DNA of 64,000 nucleotides, taken from positions 62,001 to 126,000 of the forward strand of contig NZ_JAVFVR010000004.1 in the NCBI RefSeq assembly GCF_030929595.1, in the 5' to 3' direction. Position 1 is the stretch's first letter. Every line of letters starts with the position of its first letter. The notes beneath the pieces are model-generated. The model was not told where the DNA came from. It saw nothing but the letters and a program-made list of their open reading frames with translations, and did not search any database. Positions 26,912 to 35,881 of this stretch are shown here, one piece after another. Made by a program: the position numbers and the translations under genes. The DNA comes from Flavobacterium sp. LHD-85 (GTDB lineage Bacteria > Bacteroidota > Bacteroidia > Flavobacteriales > Flavobacteriaceae).

Positions 26912-29362
26912 TTAATAGAAATCTACATTAATCACAACTTTTATAGCTCTATATTGAGCCACAGCCTCAAAACTATTCAGCATTTTCTGAATAGTTTTTT
27001 TTGTGTTTCCTAAATGAAGATTATGAGGAATCTTTATCAAAATAGTTCTGATGTACTCGTTTCTTATTCTGCTTATTGCCGGTTCTTCTGGCCCTAAAAC
27101 AGGCATTCCTAAGTTTTGGCTTAAAACCTGATACAGCCACATTGCTCCTTCTTTCAGCTTATCGAAATCTTTGTGTTTTAATGTAAGCTTTATAATCCTG
27201 AAATAAGGCGGATACCTATAGATCTGTCTATCATACAATTGCTCCTTATACATACCAATATAATTATGGTTTGTAACCTGCTGAATTGTATTATGATTTG
27301 GATTATAAGTCTGAATGACAACTTTTCCCTGTTTTTCTGATCTTCCTGCTCTTCCTGCAACTTGCGTCATCATTTGAAAACTACGTTCAAAAGCCCTAAA
27401 ATCTGGATGATGCAGCATATTATCAGCATTCATAATCCCAACCAACCCCACATTATCAAAATCAAGTCCCTTGGCTAGCATTTGAGTACCCACCAAAATA
27501 TCAATTTCACGATTCTTAAATGCGTCTATTATCTTCTCAAAACCAAATTTGCCTCGAGTAGTATCTTGATCCATTCTAGCAGTTTTCGCTTTCGGAAAAA
27601 GCGAAGACAACTCCTGCTCTATTTGCTCTGTACCAAAGCCTTTTGTAGTCAAATCAATACTTGAACAACTGTGGCAGTTAGTAGGTTTTGCAATCGAATA
27701 ACCACAATAATGGCATCGCAACTGATTTTTATGTTTATGATAGGTCAAACTCACATCGCACTGCTGGCAATGCGGAACATGCCCGCAAGTCAGACATTCT
27801 ATAATAGGCGAATATCCTCTCCTATTTTGAAACAAAATAACCTGTTCGCCCAACGACATTGATTCTGCAATTTCTTCAATTAAAAGATCACTAAAATGCC
27901 CTGTCATTTTTTTTCTAAAATGTTTGTCTTTTAAATCAACCAAAAGCACTTCAGGCAAACGAACATTTTTATATCGCTCAGAAAGCGTTACCAACCCATA
28001 CTTATCGTTTTGCGTATTAAAATACGTCTCAATACTTGGCGTTGCAGAACCTAACAATACTTTAGCTTTATGAAAATTAGCCAAAACAATTGCCGCATCT
28101 CTCGCATGATATCTTGGTGCTGGATCTGTCTGCTTAAAGGTTTGTTCGTGTTCTTCGTCAACAATTAATAATCCTAAATCATTAAAAGGCAAAAACAACG
28201 CCGATCTGGCTCCTATTACAATTTGAGCCTTTGGAGAATTTTCAAGCGTTTGCTTCCAAACCTCAACCCTTTCATTATTGCTATATTTAGAATGAAAAAC
28301 AGCAACTTTATCCCCGAAATGAAGGCGTAATCTTGAAACCAACTGTGTAGTAAGCGCTATTTCTGGCAACAGATACAAGACTTGTTTTCCTGTTTCCAGG
28401 TGCTCTTCGATTAGTTTAATATAAATCTCCGTTTTTCCGCTCGAAGTTACGCCATGAAGCAAACAAACTTCTTTTGTCAAAAAGCTATTTTTTATGCCAG
28501 AAAAGGCATTTTCTTGAGCTTCACTTAGCTGTAACTCTTTTTTAGATACTTCTCCATTAAACACAACACGATCGTGCTGTAAATAATATTCTTCGAAAAT
28601 TTCTTTTTCAACTAATGATTTTACGGCTGTAGATCCAGCATTAGAGACTTCAATAAGCTTCTTAACTGTAATCGGCTTTTTCTCCGATGCACTAATTTGA
28701 AAATACGCTAAAACAATTTCCTTTTGTTTATTTGCATTTTTCAATACCGTCATCAATTCTTCCAAACCATTATCAGATTCGTATTTTGAGTGTAATTTCA
28801 CATATCGAACCAACTTTGGCTTGTAAGTTTCTTTTATTTCTTCATCTAAAAAAATAACATCCTTCGCAATTAATTTTTGCAAAATCGGAAGTATGTTTTT
28901 TTTATTTAAAATCGAAGTAATTTCTTGAACCTTTAATGAACTCTGATGATGCAAAGCTTCATAAATTAAAAACTCATCATCAGAAAGTTCGCTGTCATTC
29001 ACCACAACATCGGGTTTATGCGAAATAATAGTTTCGCTTTCCAACAATAATCCACTCGGAAATGCACCGCGATACACATCTCCAATGCCACACATATAAT
29101 AGTTTGCAACCCAAAGCCAGTGTTTAATCTGAATCTCGGTTGCAATAGGTTTTTCATCTAAAATCTGGTGAATTTCTTTTGCCTCATATAATGTTGGAGC
29201 ATTTTCATGAACATCTAAAACGAGCCCCGTATATATTTTACTTTTACCAAAAGGCACTGCAACCCGCATTCCTTTTTTAATGAAATGAAATTCAGCCTCA
29301 GAAACTCGGTATGTAAATGTTTTAGCTAAAGAAAGCGGTAAAATGACTTCTATGAAATGCAT
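26912..29362 (-). CDS. priA: Primosomal protein N', replication restart helicase
   Basis: PriA recognises stalled replication forks and reloads the replicative helicase. The 816-residue protein has an N-terminal DNA-binding domain, helicase motif I GVTSSGKTE (304-312), the DEEH box (402-405), motif III GSATPS (438-443), the paired zinc sites with eight cysteines between about 523 and 566 (CLTCGHVPHCQQC ... CHYCGY ... CHSC) and C-terminal helicase motifs including QVAGRAGRS. Length is at the upper end of the normal range. It follows the metallo-beta-lactamase gene by 25 bp. Confidence 0.97.
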   Translation of the reverse strand: MHFIEVILPLSLAKTFTYRVSEAEFHFIKKGMRVAVPFGKSKIYTGLVLDVHENAPTLYEAKEIHQILDEKPIATEIQIKHWLWVANYYMCGIGDVYRGAFPSGLLLESETIISHKPDVVVNDSELSDDEFLIYEALHHQSSLKVQEITSILNKKNILPILQKLIAKDVIFLDEEIKETYKPKLVRYVKLHSKYESDNGLEELMTVLKNANKQKEIVLAYFQISASEKKPITVKKLIEVSNAGSTAVKSLVEKEIFEEYYLQHDRVVFNGEVSKKELQLSEAQENAFSGIKNSFLTKEVCLLHGVTSSGKTEIYIKLIEEHLETGKQVLYLLPEIALTTQLVSRLRLHFGDKVAVFHSKYSNNERVEVWKQTLENSPKAQIVIGARSALFLPFNDLGLLIVDEEHEQTFKQTDPAPRYHARDAAIVLANFHKAKVLLGSATPSIETYFNTQNDKYGLVTLSERYKNVRLPEVLLVDLKDKHFRKKMTGHFSDLLIEEIAESMSLGEQVILFQNRRGYSPIIECLTCGHVPHCQQCDVSLTYHKHKNQLRCHYCGYSIAKPTNCHSCSSIDLTTKGFGTEQIEQELSSLFPKAKTARMDQDTTRGKFGFEKIIDAFKNREIDILVGTQMLAKGLDFDNVGLVGIMNADNMLHHPDFRAFERSFQMMTQVAGRAGRSEKQGKVVIQTYNPNHNTIQQVTNHNYIGMYKEQLYDRQIYRYPPYFRIIKLTLKHKDFDKLKEGAMWLYQVLSQNLGMPVLGPEEPAISRIRNEYIRTILIKIPHNLHLGNTKKTIQKMLNSFEAVAQYRAIKVVINVDFY

Positions 29363-29387
29363 GGATTTTTTTTATAAGTCAGTCGAT

Positions 29388-30146
29388 TTATTTCTGACCT
29401 GATTTGGAAGAAGCGCTGTTTGAAAGATTATAGTCACGAACTAGCTTCAAAGTATGATTTATAGATTCACTTGTCGTTCCGTCATCATGTCCCGGAATAA
29501 CATACTTCGGATTTTTAAACTTTGACTGAACCTTTTTTATAGACCTTTCCCATTCTTTAACATCAGCATCTCCTAAATTGCCCAAATCTTTTGCTTCGGC
29601 ACTTTTTATAAAACATCCTCCGTAAAGAATTTTCTCTTTTCCGAACCAAACTACAATATTGTCTGGCGCATGTCCTTTACCTGGGTAATATACTTCAAAA
29701 TTATATTGTCCTACGGTAAAAGTTGCATCATTCGGAATTATAAACTCAGCTCTCCCTTCATTATTCTCTTTGAGGATTTCGTCTGTTAGTTTACCCGAGT
29801 AAGTTCTAATTCCTTTTTGCTTATAAAAATCCAATCCTCCTGCACGATCTTCATGCGAATGCGTGGCAAAAACCATTACTACCTTCTTGTTATGTTTTGC
29901 CTCAATACTGTCCAACAACGGCTGAAACTGCGTTTTATCCCATGGAGCATCAAAAAGAACAACACCTTCTTTGGTAACTACGTACATGGCATTGGCAGAA
30001 ACTTTAACCCCTTTATAATCGTTAAAAGTTCTATAAACATAAAAGTCACCCGTAAGATGACTTATTTGTAATGGCGAATTCTTAGATTGTCCAAAGCTAT
30101 TTGAAACTATAACTAAGAATAAAATTATCGAAGCTAATTTTTGCAT
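29388..30146 (-). CDS. bla: Subclass B1 metallo-beta-lactamase
   Basis: The 252-residue exported enzyme has a signal peptide ending NSFGQ and the complete zinc-ligand set of subclass B1: His96, His98 and Asp100 (ATHSHED), His159 (GKGHAPDN), Cys178 (LYGGCFIKS) and His220 (VIPGHDDG). B1 enzymes use one or two zinc ions to hydrolyse penicillins, cephalosporins and carbapenems. Chromosomal members are known from Flavobacterium and Chryseobacterium (JOHN, IND, BlaB groups). It sits between DUF2147 and priA on one strand, with no mobile element nearby, so it appears intrinsic. The substrate range cannot be read from the sequence. Confidence 0.93.
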   Translation of the reverse strand: MQKLASIILFLVIVSNSFGQSKNSPLQISHLTGDFYVYRTFNDYKGVKVSANAMYVVTKEGVVLFDAPWDKTQFQPLLDSIEAKHNKKVVMVFATHSHEDRAGGLDFYKQKGIRTYSGKLTDEILKENNEGRAEFIIPNDATFTVGQYNFEVYYPGKGHAPDNIVVWFGKEKILYGGCFIKSAEAKDLGNLGDADVKEWERSIKKVQSKFKNPKYVIPGHDDGTTSESINHTLKLVRDYNLSNSASSKSGQK

Positions 30147-30156
30147 TAAGTTTTAA

Positions 30157-30585
30157 TTAGTTTTTTACTCTTGTCCAATATTGTGTTCTTCCCATTAGAG
30201 AAACCCCAACATATCCGCGAAGTTTCAATTTATCTGCAGACTCCAAAGTAATGTAACATTTATACTTTTTTCCGCTTCCTGGATCTAAAATTGTTCCTCC
30301 ATTATATTCTGAACCGTCTTTTTTAAGGCCATTCATAATTACCATTCCTAAAATTGGTTTGTTCTTTTCAGCCCCATCACATTTTACACATACATCTTTT
30401 TTGTGGCCTTCACGAAGTATATCTATTACTTTGCCATACACTTTTCCTGATTTCTCGTAAATCTCTACGATTGATTTTGCTTCACCTGTTTCGTCATCAA
30501 TTGTTTTCCATTTCCCAATTACACCTTGGCTTTGCATGGTTAGCGCAAAGAAAAAAACACCGATTGTTAACATCCAATTTTTCAT
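30157..30585 (-). CDS. DUF2147 family secreted protein
   Basis: The 142-residue protein has a signal peptide (FFALTMQSQG) and the DUF2147 lipocalin-like pattern: GVIGKWKTIDDETGEAKSIVEIYEKSGKVYGKV at the start, a CVKCDG pair that may form a disulfide, NGGTILDPGSGKKYKC and a final LKLRGYVGVSLMGRTQYWTRV. These are small beta-barrel proteins of the periplasm or outer membrane with no settled function. The gene starts 1 bp after the BrkB-type gene and ends 10 bp before the beta-lactamase gene, so all three are probably cotranscribed. Confidence 0.85.
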   Translation of the reverse strand: MKNWMLTIGVFFFALTMQSQGVIGKWKTIDDETGEAKSIVEIYEKSGKVYGKVIDILREGHKKDVCVKCDGAEKNKPILGMVIMNGLKKDGSEYNGGTILDPGSGKKYKCYITLESADKLKLRGYVGVSLMGRTQYWTRVKN

Positions 30586-30586
30586 A

Positions 30587-31510
30587 CTAGTAAGTTTTTT
30601 TTTGTTTTAATTTTCTGATAGAAGCATTTAGTTCGAACCCTAAAAGCAGTATCATACAGTTTATCCAAATATAAAACATTAGAATTAATAATGTTCCAAT
30701 AGAACCATAAAGTTCGTTATATTTTGAAAATTTTATAACCCAAATTCCAAAAAAGAACGAAGATATAACAATTAAGACCGTTGTAAAAACAGAACCAATG
30801 CTTATAAAAGGCACTTTATTATACTGTTTTGTACCATAACGCAATAATATTGAAGATGTTATCAAAATCATTAAAACAACAAATAAATATCGTCCTAATA
30901 TTATAAGCGGAATTCGATCACTTAACACATCTTGAATAATTGTTTTTTGAATAAAAACCTCAAAAACTACGATAGTGGCAACCGTAACAAACAAAATTAT
31001 TGTCATTACGAGCGAAATCGCCAACGCAACCAAATATTGATGCAAGAATCCGCGTTTGTCAAAAACATGTTTTGAAGATTCAAAACCGCTTAAAATACCG
31101 TTAATTCCGTTTGCCATTAAAAATATCGAAAGAAAAAATCCAGACGAAAGTAAACCCGAGTGACTATTATTTAAAATATCGCTGATAATTTTACTAATCG
31201 CATCAAAAGTATTTGGTGGCACACTTTGCTGAACAAACTGCAAGAAATCTTCCTGAAAATTATCTATCGGGATAAACGGAATCAAGTTTAAAATAAATAG
31301 CGCAAAAGGAAATAAAGCCATAAAAAAGCTAAAAGAAACCGCACTTGCATGATATGAGAATGCACCATCTATAATTCCGATGGTATACATTTCCAGTAAA
31401 TCATACAAAGAAAATCCCTCTAACCAAGGGAATTTTATTCTTTTGAAAAGTCGGACTAGATTGCGTATTACAGGCAATTTCTCAATCCGATCTTCTATCT
31501 CTTTCGACAT
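30587..31510 (-). CDS. YihY/BrkB family inner-membrane protein
   Basis: The 307-residue protein has about six hydrophobic spans and the family motif YHASAVSFSFFMALFPFALFIL (around residues 55-76), followed by GFFLSIFLMANGINGILSGFES. The C-terminal spans end in IWINCMILLLGFELNASI. The family was once called ribonuclease BN in error and is better described as integral membrane proteins of unknown, possibly transport, function. It is the first gene of the BrkB-DUF2147-bla-priA cluster. The 93-bp gap to nadC contains a short inverted repeat. Confidence 0.9.
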   Translation of the reverse strand: MSKEIEDRIEKLPVIRNLVRLFKRIKFPWLEGFSLYDLLEMYTIGIIDGAFSYHASAVSFSFFMALFPFALFILNLIPFIPIDNFQEDFLQFVQQSVPPNTFDAISKIISDILNNSHSGLLSSGFFLSIFLMANGINGILSGFESSKHVFDKRGFLHQYLVALAISLVMTIILFVTVATIVVFEVFIQKTIIQDVLSDRIPLIILGRYLFVVLMILITSSILLRYGTKQYNKVPFISIGSVFTTVLIVISSFFFGIWVIKFSKYNELYGSIGTLLILMFYIWINCMILLLGFELNASIRKLKQKKTY

Positions 31511-31539
31511 ATTTTTTGATTTTAGATTTTAGAGTTCAG

Positions 31540-31557
31540 TCCCGACAGCTATCGGGA
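31540..31557. repeat. Short intergenic inverted repeat
   Basis: TCCCGA-CAGCTA-TCGGGA is a perfect 6-bp inverted repeat in the 93-bp gap between nadC and the BrkB gene. No T-run follows on the minus strand, so it is a poor terminator. It belongs to the class of dispersed spacer hairpins seen in flavobacteria. Confidence 0.5.
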
Positions 31558-31603
31558 TAGATTTACAAAACTCATAACTTATAACTCAAAATTCAAAACT
31601 TCA

Positions 31604-32461
31604 TTAAAAAGCTTTCAAACTCAAATCCATATTATAAACAGAATGCGTTAAAGCACCAGATGAAATATAATTCACGCCGCATAAAGCATATTCTCTAACT
31701 GTTTTTTCACTGATATTTCCAGAAGATTCTGTTTGACATTTTGTACCAATTAATTCAACAGCCGTTTTAGTATCTTCATAATTAAAGTTATCAATCAAGA
31801 TTCTGTGAACACCATCACTCAATAAGATCTCTCTGATTTCATCCAAATTACGAGCTTCAACAATAATCTTCAGATCAAGATTATTCTCTTTTAGATATTC
31901 TTTTGTCTTCGAAATAGCACGAGTAATGCCGCCAGCAAAATCAATATGATTGTCTTTCAGCATAATCATGTCATACAAAGCATATCGATGATTTTCGCCA
32001 CCGCCAATTTTTACAGCCCATTTCTCTGCAACTCTAAAATTTGGAGTAGTTTTACGCGTATCTAATATTTTTGCTTTTGTTCCTTCCAAAAGCCCCATTA
32101 AATGGTTAGTTTTTGTAGCAATTGCCGACATTCTCTGCATCGTATTCAGAACAACCCTTTCGGCTTTCAAAATAGATTGAGAACTTCCAGAAACTTCAAA
32201 AACAATTTCGCCATATTCTACACGTGTGCCATCTTCAATAAAAGTTTTTACTTTTAGTTTTGGATCTACATGTTCAAATATCATTTTGGCTAGTTCAACT
32301 CCGGCAATGATTCCTTGATCTTTTACCAATAGTTTTGCCTGACCATGAGCATTATCTGGAATACAAGCCAGCGAACTGTAATCACCCGGCCCCACATCTT
32401 CTCTAATAGCATTACTGATTAAAAGTTTTAATTCTGCTTGAAATTGAGCTTTGCTTATCAT
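31604..32461 (-). CDS. nadC: Nicotinate-nucleotide diphosphorylase (carboxylating), quinolinate phosphoribosyltransferase
   Basis: NadC converts quinolinate and PRPP to nicotinate mononucleotide in de novo NAD synthesis. The 285-residue protein shows the N-terminal ED-GPGDYSS motif, ERVVLNTMQRMSAIAT, the PRPP-binding DTRKTTPNFR, KWAVKIGGGENHRYALYDMIMLKDNH and the C-terminal barrel motif SGNISEKTVREYA. nadA and nadB are not in this window. The upstream 181 bp contain no other clear feature. Confidence 0.97.
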   Translation of the reverse strand: MISKAQFQAELKLLISNAIREDVGPGDYSSLACIPDNAHGQAKLLVKDQGIIAGVELAKMIFEHVDPKLKVKTFIEDGTRVEYGEIVFEVSGSSQSILKAERVVLNTMQRMSAIATKTNHLMGLLEGTKAKILDTRKTTPNFRVAEKWAVKIGGGENHRYALYDMIMLKDNHIDFAGGITRAISKTKEYLKENNLDLKIIVEARNLDEIREILLSDGVHRILIDNFNYEDTKTAVELIGTKCQTESSGNISEKTVREYALCGVNYISSGALTHSVYNMDLSLKAF

Positions 32462-32666
32462 TTTTCTGTTTTTAATAATAATGCTAAATTAGGATATATT
32501 TTATGGATTTGAAAGCTCCGCCAGCATGAAAAATTACATAAAACATTAAATATCTCTTTTTTAACCATTAAGATATTCAGAAAAATAAAGTTACAATTCT
32601 TAACAAAACTTAATCTGTTAATAAGCGTTCAATTAAATATCTTTGAAGTTCAATCAAGCAAAATTT

Positions 32667-33767
32667 ATGGGATTAATTAAAGACATTTACTCGGTTTCTT
32701 TTTACGAAAAATTTGGTCAGGCTGTTGCCGAAGTGTATCCAGCATTCAACAAACAAAAATTTATTGAAGCAATTTACGAAGGCGATTTTACTCAAAAAGA
32801 ATGGAAAGAAAGAATGAAACATACAACTGTTGTGTTTCATCAATTTATGCCTCAAAATTTCCCCGAAGCCGTTTCTCTAATTGATAAAATCATAGAAAAC
32901 TTAAAGAAAAACAACTTCACAGATAGCAATTTGGCTTTCATCTTTTTTGCCGATTATATAGAAATGTACGGTTTAGAGGATTTTGAAACTTCGAAGAATG
33001 CTTTTGTTTCTATAACTCAATTTATAAGCTGCGAGTTTGCCGTTCGCCCTTTCATTTTAAAATATAAAGAGCAAATGATTGACGAAATGATAAAATGGTC
33101 ATTGCACAAAAACCATCACGTGCGTCGTTTAGCAAGCGAAGGTTCACGCCCAAGATTACCGTGGGCAATGGCAATTCCGTTTTTGAAAAAAGATCCCTCT
33201 TCTATTCTTCCAATTTTGGAAAATCTAAAAAATGATTCTTCAGAATATGTTCGAAGAAGCGTTGCCAATAATTTAAACGATATTGCCAAAGATAATCCAC
33301 AGATCGTTTTAGAAATTGCTTCAAAGTGGAAAGGCCACAGCAAAGAAACGGACGGAATTATCAAACACGGATCTAGAACTTTATTGAAACAAGGACATCC
33401 AGAAATTTTGAGCCATTATGGATTAGAAAGCAGTAATATTGAACTTTCGTCTTTCGAGATTAAAACTCCAACTGTAAAAATTGGGGATTATCTTCAGTTT
33501 CAATTTCATTTAAATAATAAAAATGAAGAACCAAAAACGGTTCGTTTAGAATATGCCGTTCACTATAAAAAAGCAAAAGGACATTTGGCGAAAAAAGTCT
33601 TCAAAATCAGCGAAAAGATTTATCATCCAAATCAATTAACTAAGATTGAAAGAAATCAGTCTTTTAAGTTAATTACAACAAGAGTTTTTTATACAGGAGC
33701 TCATCAATTGTCTATTATAATTAATGGAACTGAAAGTGAAGTTTTGGAGTTTGAGTTGATTGAATAA
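32667..33767 (+). CDS. DNA alkylation repair protein (AlkC/AlkD-like HEAT repeats)
   Basis: The product (about 366 aa from the ATG at 32667; a TTG at 32643 would add eight residues) is made of HEAT-like helical repeats such as MIKWSLHKNHHVRRLASEGSRPRLPWA and LKNDSSEYVRRSVANNLNDIAKDNP. These are typical of alkylpurine DNA glycosylases of the AlkC/AlkD superfamily, which remove cationic N3- and N7-alkylpurines without base flipping. A C-terminal region of about 100 residues with beta character (VKIGDYLQFQFHLNNKNEEPKTVRLEY) follows the helical solenoid, as in AlkC-type proteins that carry an Ig-like domain. I judge it closer to AlkC for that reason. Confidence 0.82.
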   Translation: MGLIKDIYSVSFYEKFGQAVAEVYPAFNKQKFIEAIYEGDFTQKEWKERMKHTTVVFHQFMPQNFPEAVSLIDKIIENLKKNNFTDSNLAFIFFADYIEMYGLEDFETSKNAFVSITQFISCEFAVRPFILKYKEQMIDEMIKWSLHKNHHVRRLASEGSRPRLPWAMAIPFLKKDPSSILPILENLKNDSSEYVRRSVANNLNDIAKDNPQIVLEIASKWKGHSKETDGIIKHGSRTLLKQGHPEILSHYGLESSNIELSSFEIKTPTVKIGDYLQFQFHLNNKNEEPKTVRLEYAVHYKKAKGHLAKKVFKISEKIYHPNQLTKIERNQSFKLITTRVFYTGAHQLSIIINGTESEVLEFELIE

Positions 33768-33788
33768 TTTTTAAAGAAAGCATGAACA

Positions 33789-34064
33789 TTATTCTTTCAA
33801 ACCAATTTCATCAATTGATGCAATATTATTTTTTCTCTGTCTAATTAGTTTCAAACTCAACTTTATCAAGAAGTATGTAATAAGAAAATAAAACACTAAG
33901 CAAGTGAGAAATCCAATCGCATACCCTGGAGCACCAACAACTCCAGTTTCAAATTTCTTTTTACAGTTTTCAAATTGTATTGGAAATGCATAAAACGCAG
34001 GAAAGCAAAGTAAAACTGTGAATATTAAAATTATCACACCAGTTATTTTTTTTAATATTTTCAT
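33789..34064 (-). CDS. Small two-span membrane protein, unknown
   Basis: The 91-residue frame starts MKILKKITGVIILIFTVLLCFPAFYAFP and has two hydrophobic segments (about residues 8-28 and 48-70) separated by a short polar loop containing ENCKKKFETGVVGAPGYA. The C-terminal end is charged. I do not recognise the family. It converges on the alkylation repair gene with a 21-bp gap. The ATG start, the signal-like N-terminus and coding-like composition make it a likely real gene. Confidence 0.55.
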   Translation of the reverse strand: MKILKKITGVIILIFTVLLCFPAFYAFPIQFENCKKKFETGVVGAPGYAIGFLTCLVFYFLITYFLIKLSLKLIRQRKNNIASIDEIGLKE

Positions 34065-34281
34065 TTATATCTTGAATCCAAAGTCCTTATTGTTAGTTAC
34101 TATTTTTGCGAAAATAAGATACTATCTATTTCTATGCATCTGCGTTTTTTTTCAAATGTATCCAAATTTAATCTGCATTACAAAAATAACTTCAACGGAT
34201 TTCTTATTTTTATAATTCAAAAAAAAAATCCAAAAACAAGTTTCTTAATCTAAATTAAGTTACAGATTTCTATCACAACTG

Positions 34282-34289
34282 TAATTTTG
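34282..34289 (+). promoter_or_regulatory. -7 promoter box for the pirin-OsmC-GNAT operon
   Basis: TAATTTTG matches TAnnTTTG and lies 22 bp before the pirin ATG. No clear -33 TTG is present. The rest of the 247-bp gap (34065-34311) shows nothing else I can name. Confidence 0.4.
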
Positions 34290-34311
34290 TTTTCAAATCA
34301 AATAGTACCAC

Positions 34312-35193
34312 ATGTCAAATATCAGTTTAATTATCGAAGAACGTGCTGCCAATATTGGCAACTTTTTAGTAGGCCGTTTATTGCCTTTCCGTGAAAAAAG
34401 AGCCGTTGGGCCATTTGTATTTATCGACCATATGGGACCTGCACATCTAAGTGACCATGAAAATATGGACGTTCCTCCGCACCCGCATATCGGACTTTCA
34501 ACACTTACATTTTTATTTGAAGGAAGCATTATGCATCGCGATAGTTTAGGAACAGAATTAGAAATAAAACCAGGTGCCGTAAACTGGATGACAGCAGGAA
34601 AAGGAATTGTACATTCTGAAAGAACACCAGAATATTTAAGACATACAGATAAGATGCTTCACGGATTACAGATTTGGGTGGCACTCCCAAAAGAATTGGA
34701 GCAAATGGATCCAAATTTCACGCATGTAGAAGCAGATGATATTCCAGCTTGGGAAGAAGATGGCGTTTCATACAAATTAATTGCTGGTGAAGCTTTTGGA
34801 AAAAAATCTCCAGTTCCTGTTTATAGTCCACTTTATTTTATTGAAATTAAAAGCAAAGAAGCTAAGAAAATCAATATTGGGCACCATTTATTTGGCGAAA
34901 GCGGTTTATATATCTTAGAAGGAAGCATAAAAAATGGCGAACATGTTTACGATCCGAAACAGATTTTAATTACAACTGAAGCTTCTCTTTGCGAATTTGA
35001 AATTTCTGAAAACTCTACGGTTTATCTTTTTGGTGGAGAACCTTTTCCTGAAGAACATTTTATATTTTGGAACTTTGTTTCTTCTGATAAAAACCTCATC
35101 GAAAAAGCTAAAAAAGACTGGACAGAACAGACTTTCCCGAAAGTTCCTGGCGAAACCGAATTTGTACCATTACCAGAACCAAGAATCAAATAA
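34312..35193 (+). CDS. Pirin family protein
   Basis: The 293-residue bicupin protein carries the pirin metal-site region in its N-terminal cupin: GPFVFIDHMGPAHL, then PPHPHIGLSTLTFLFEGSIMHRDSLG with the metal-binding histidines, and MTAGKGIVHSERTP. A C-terminal cupin-like domain follows. Pirins bind iron. Some act as quercetin dioxygenases and others as redox-sensitive regulators. It leads an apparent operon with an OsmC-like and a GNAT-like gene (2-bp and 5-bp gaps), a set that suggests a redox or stress context. Confidence 0.92.
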   Translation: MSNISLIIEERAANIGNFLVGRLLPFREKRAVGPFVFIDHMGPAHLSDHENMDVPPHPHIGLSTLTFLFEGSIMHRDSLGTELEIKPGAVNWMTAGKGIVHSERTPEYLRHTDKMLHGLQIWVALPKELEQMDPNFTHVEADDIPAWEEDGVSYKLIAGEAFGKKSPVPVYSPLYFIEIKSKEAKKINIGHHLFGESGLYILEGSIKNGEHVYDPKQILITTEASLCEFEISENSTVYLFGGEPFPEEHFIFWNFVSSDKNLIEKAKKDWTEQTFPKVPGETEFVPLPEPRIK

Positions 35194-35195
35194 TT

Positions 35196-35591
35196 ATGGA
35201 TACAGTATCAGCAAAAATAGATACGCGTTTGTATCGAACGGAAATTACATCTGCAAGTGGAAACGTTTTAATTTCAGATGAACCACAATCCTTAGGCGGA
35301 AAAAATTTAGGTTTAAATCCAACAGAACTCTTAGCTTCATCATTGGCTTCTTGCACTTTGATTACTTTACGAATGTACATTAATCGCAAACAATGGAACG
35401 TCGAAGAAATCAATGTCAAAATCGATTTTGAAAGAGATTCAGAACGAAATTGCACCTCATTTACCAGAAAAATTGAAGTGATTGGCGAAGTTGACCAAGA
35501 ACAAAGACAAAGATTAGAAACGATTGCAAACAGCTGTCCAATTCATAAAACATTGACACATTCAATCGAAATTAAAACAACATTAATATAA
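35196..35591 (+). CDS. OsmC family peroxiredoxin-like protein
   Basis: The 131-residue protein has the two catalytic cysteines of the OsmC/Ohr superfamily: one in SLASCTLITLRMYI (about residue 52) and one in ANSCPIHKTL (about residue 110). These reduce organic hydroperoxides through a Cys-Cys cycle. The N-terminal region GNVLISDEPQSLGGKNLGLNPTELL is the usual substrate-pocket segment. It begins 2 bp after the pirin gene and is followed 5 bp later by a GNAT-like gene. Confidence 0.9.
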   Translation: MDTVSAKIDTRLYRTEITSASGNVLISDEPQSLGGKNLGLNPTELLASSLASCTLITLRMYINRKQWNVEEINVKIDFERDSERNCTSFTRKIEVIGEVDQEQRQRLETIANSCPIHKTLTHSIEIKTTLI

Positions 35592-35596
35592 GCAGA

Positions 35597-35881
35597 ATGG
35601 AAATTCAACAAATAAACGATACAAGAAGAGGCCATTTTGAAGCTATAGAAGACGGAAAAGAGGCAGGAAAAATGACTTACACTTGGGCAGGAGATTCTAA
35701 ATTCATTATTGACCACACTGAAGTTAGTCCAGATTTTAACGGAAAAGGTGTTGGTAAAAAATTGGTTATGGCAGCCGTTGATTATGCCAGAGCAAATAAC
35801 TTAAAAATTATTCCGCTTTGTCCTTTTGCTAAAAGCGTTTTTGATAAGGTTCCTGAAATACATGACGTACTTTTTTCATAA
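35597..35881 (+). CDS. Short GNAT-like N-acetyltransferase (YidJ/Gtn1 type)
   Basis: The 94-residue protein is a minimal GNAT fold of the kind often labelled N-acetyltransferase COG2388. It has a beta region GKMTYTWAGDSKFIIDHTEVSPDFNGKGVGKKLVMAAVDYAR, which contains the acetyl-CoA loop (GKGVGKKL), and ends with ARANNLKIIPLCPFAKSVFDK. The substrate is unknown. It is the third gene of the pirin-OsmC operon. Confidence 0.88.
   Translation: MEIQQINDTRRGHFEAIEDGKEAGKMTYTWAGDSKFIIDHTEVSPDFNGKGVGKKLVMAAVDYARANNLKIIPLCPFAKSVFDKVPEIHDVLFS

Noticed and set aside
31540..31557. Terminator for nadC
   Set aside because: The hairpin is followed by a mixed sequence on the minus strand and not by a T-run, so it is listed only as a repeat.
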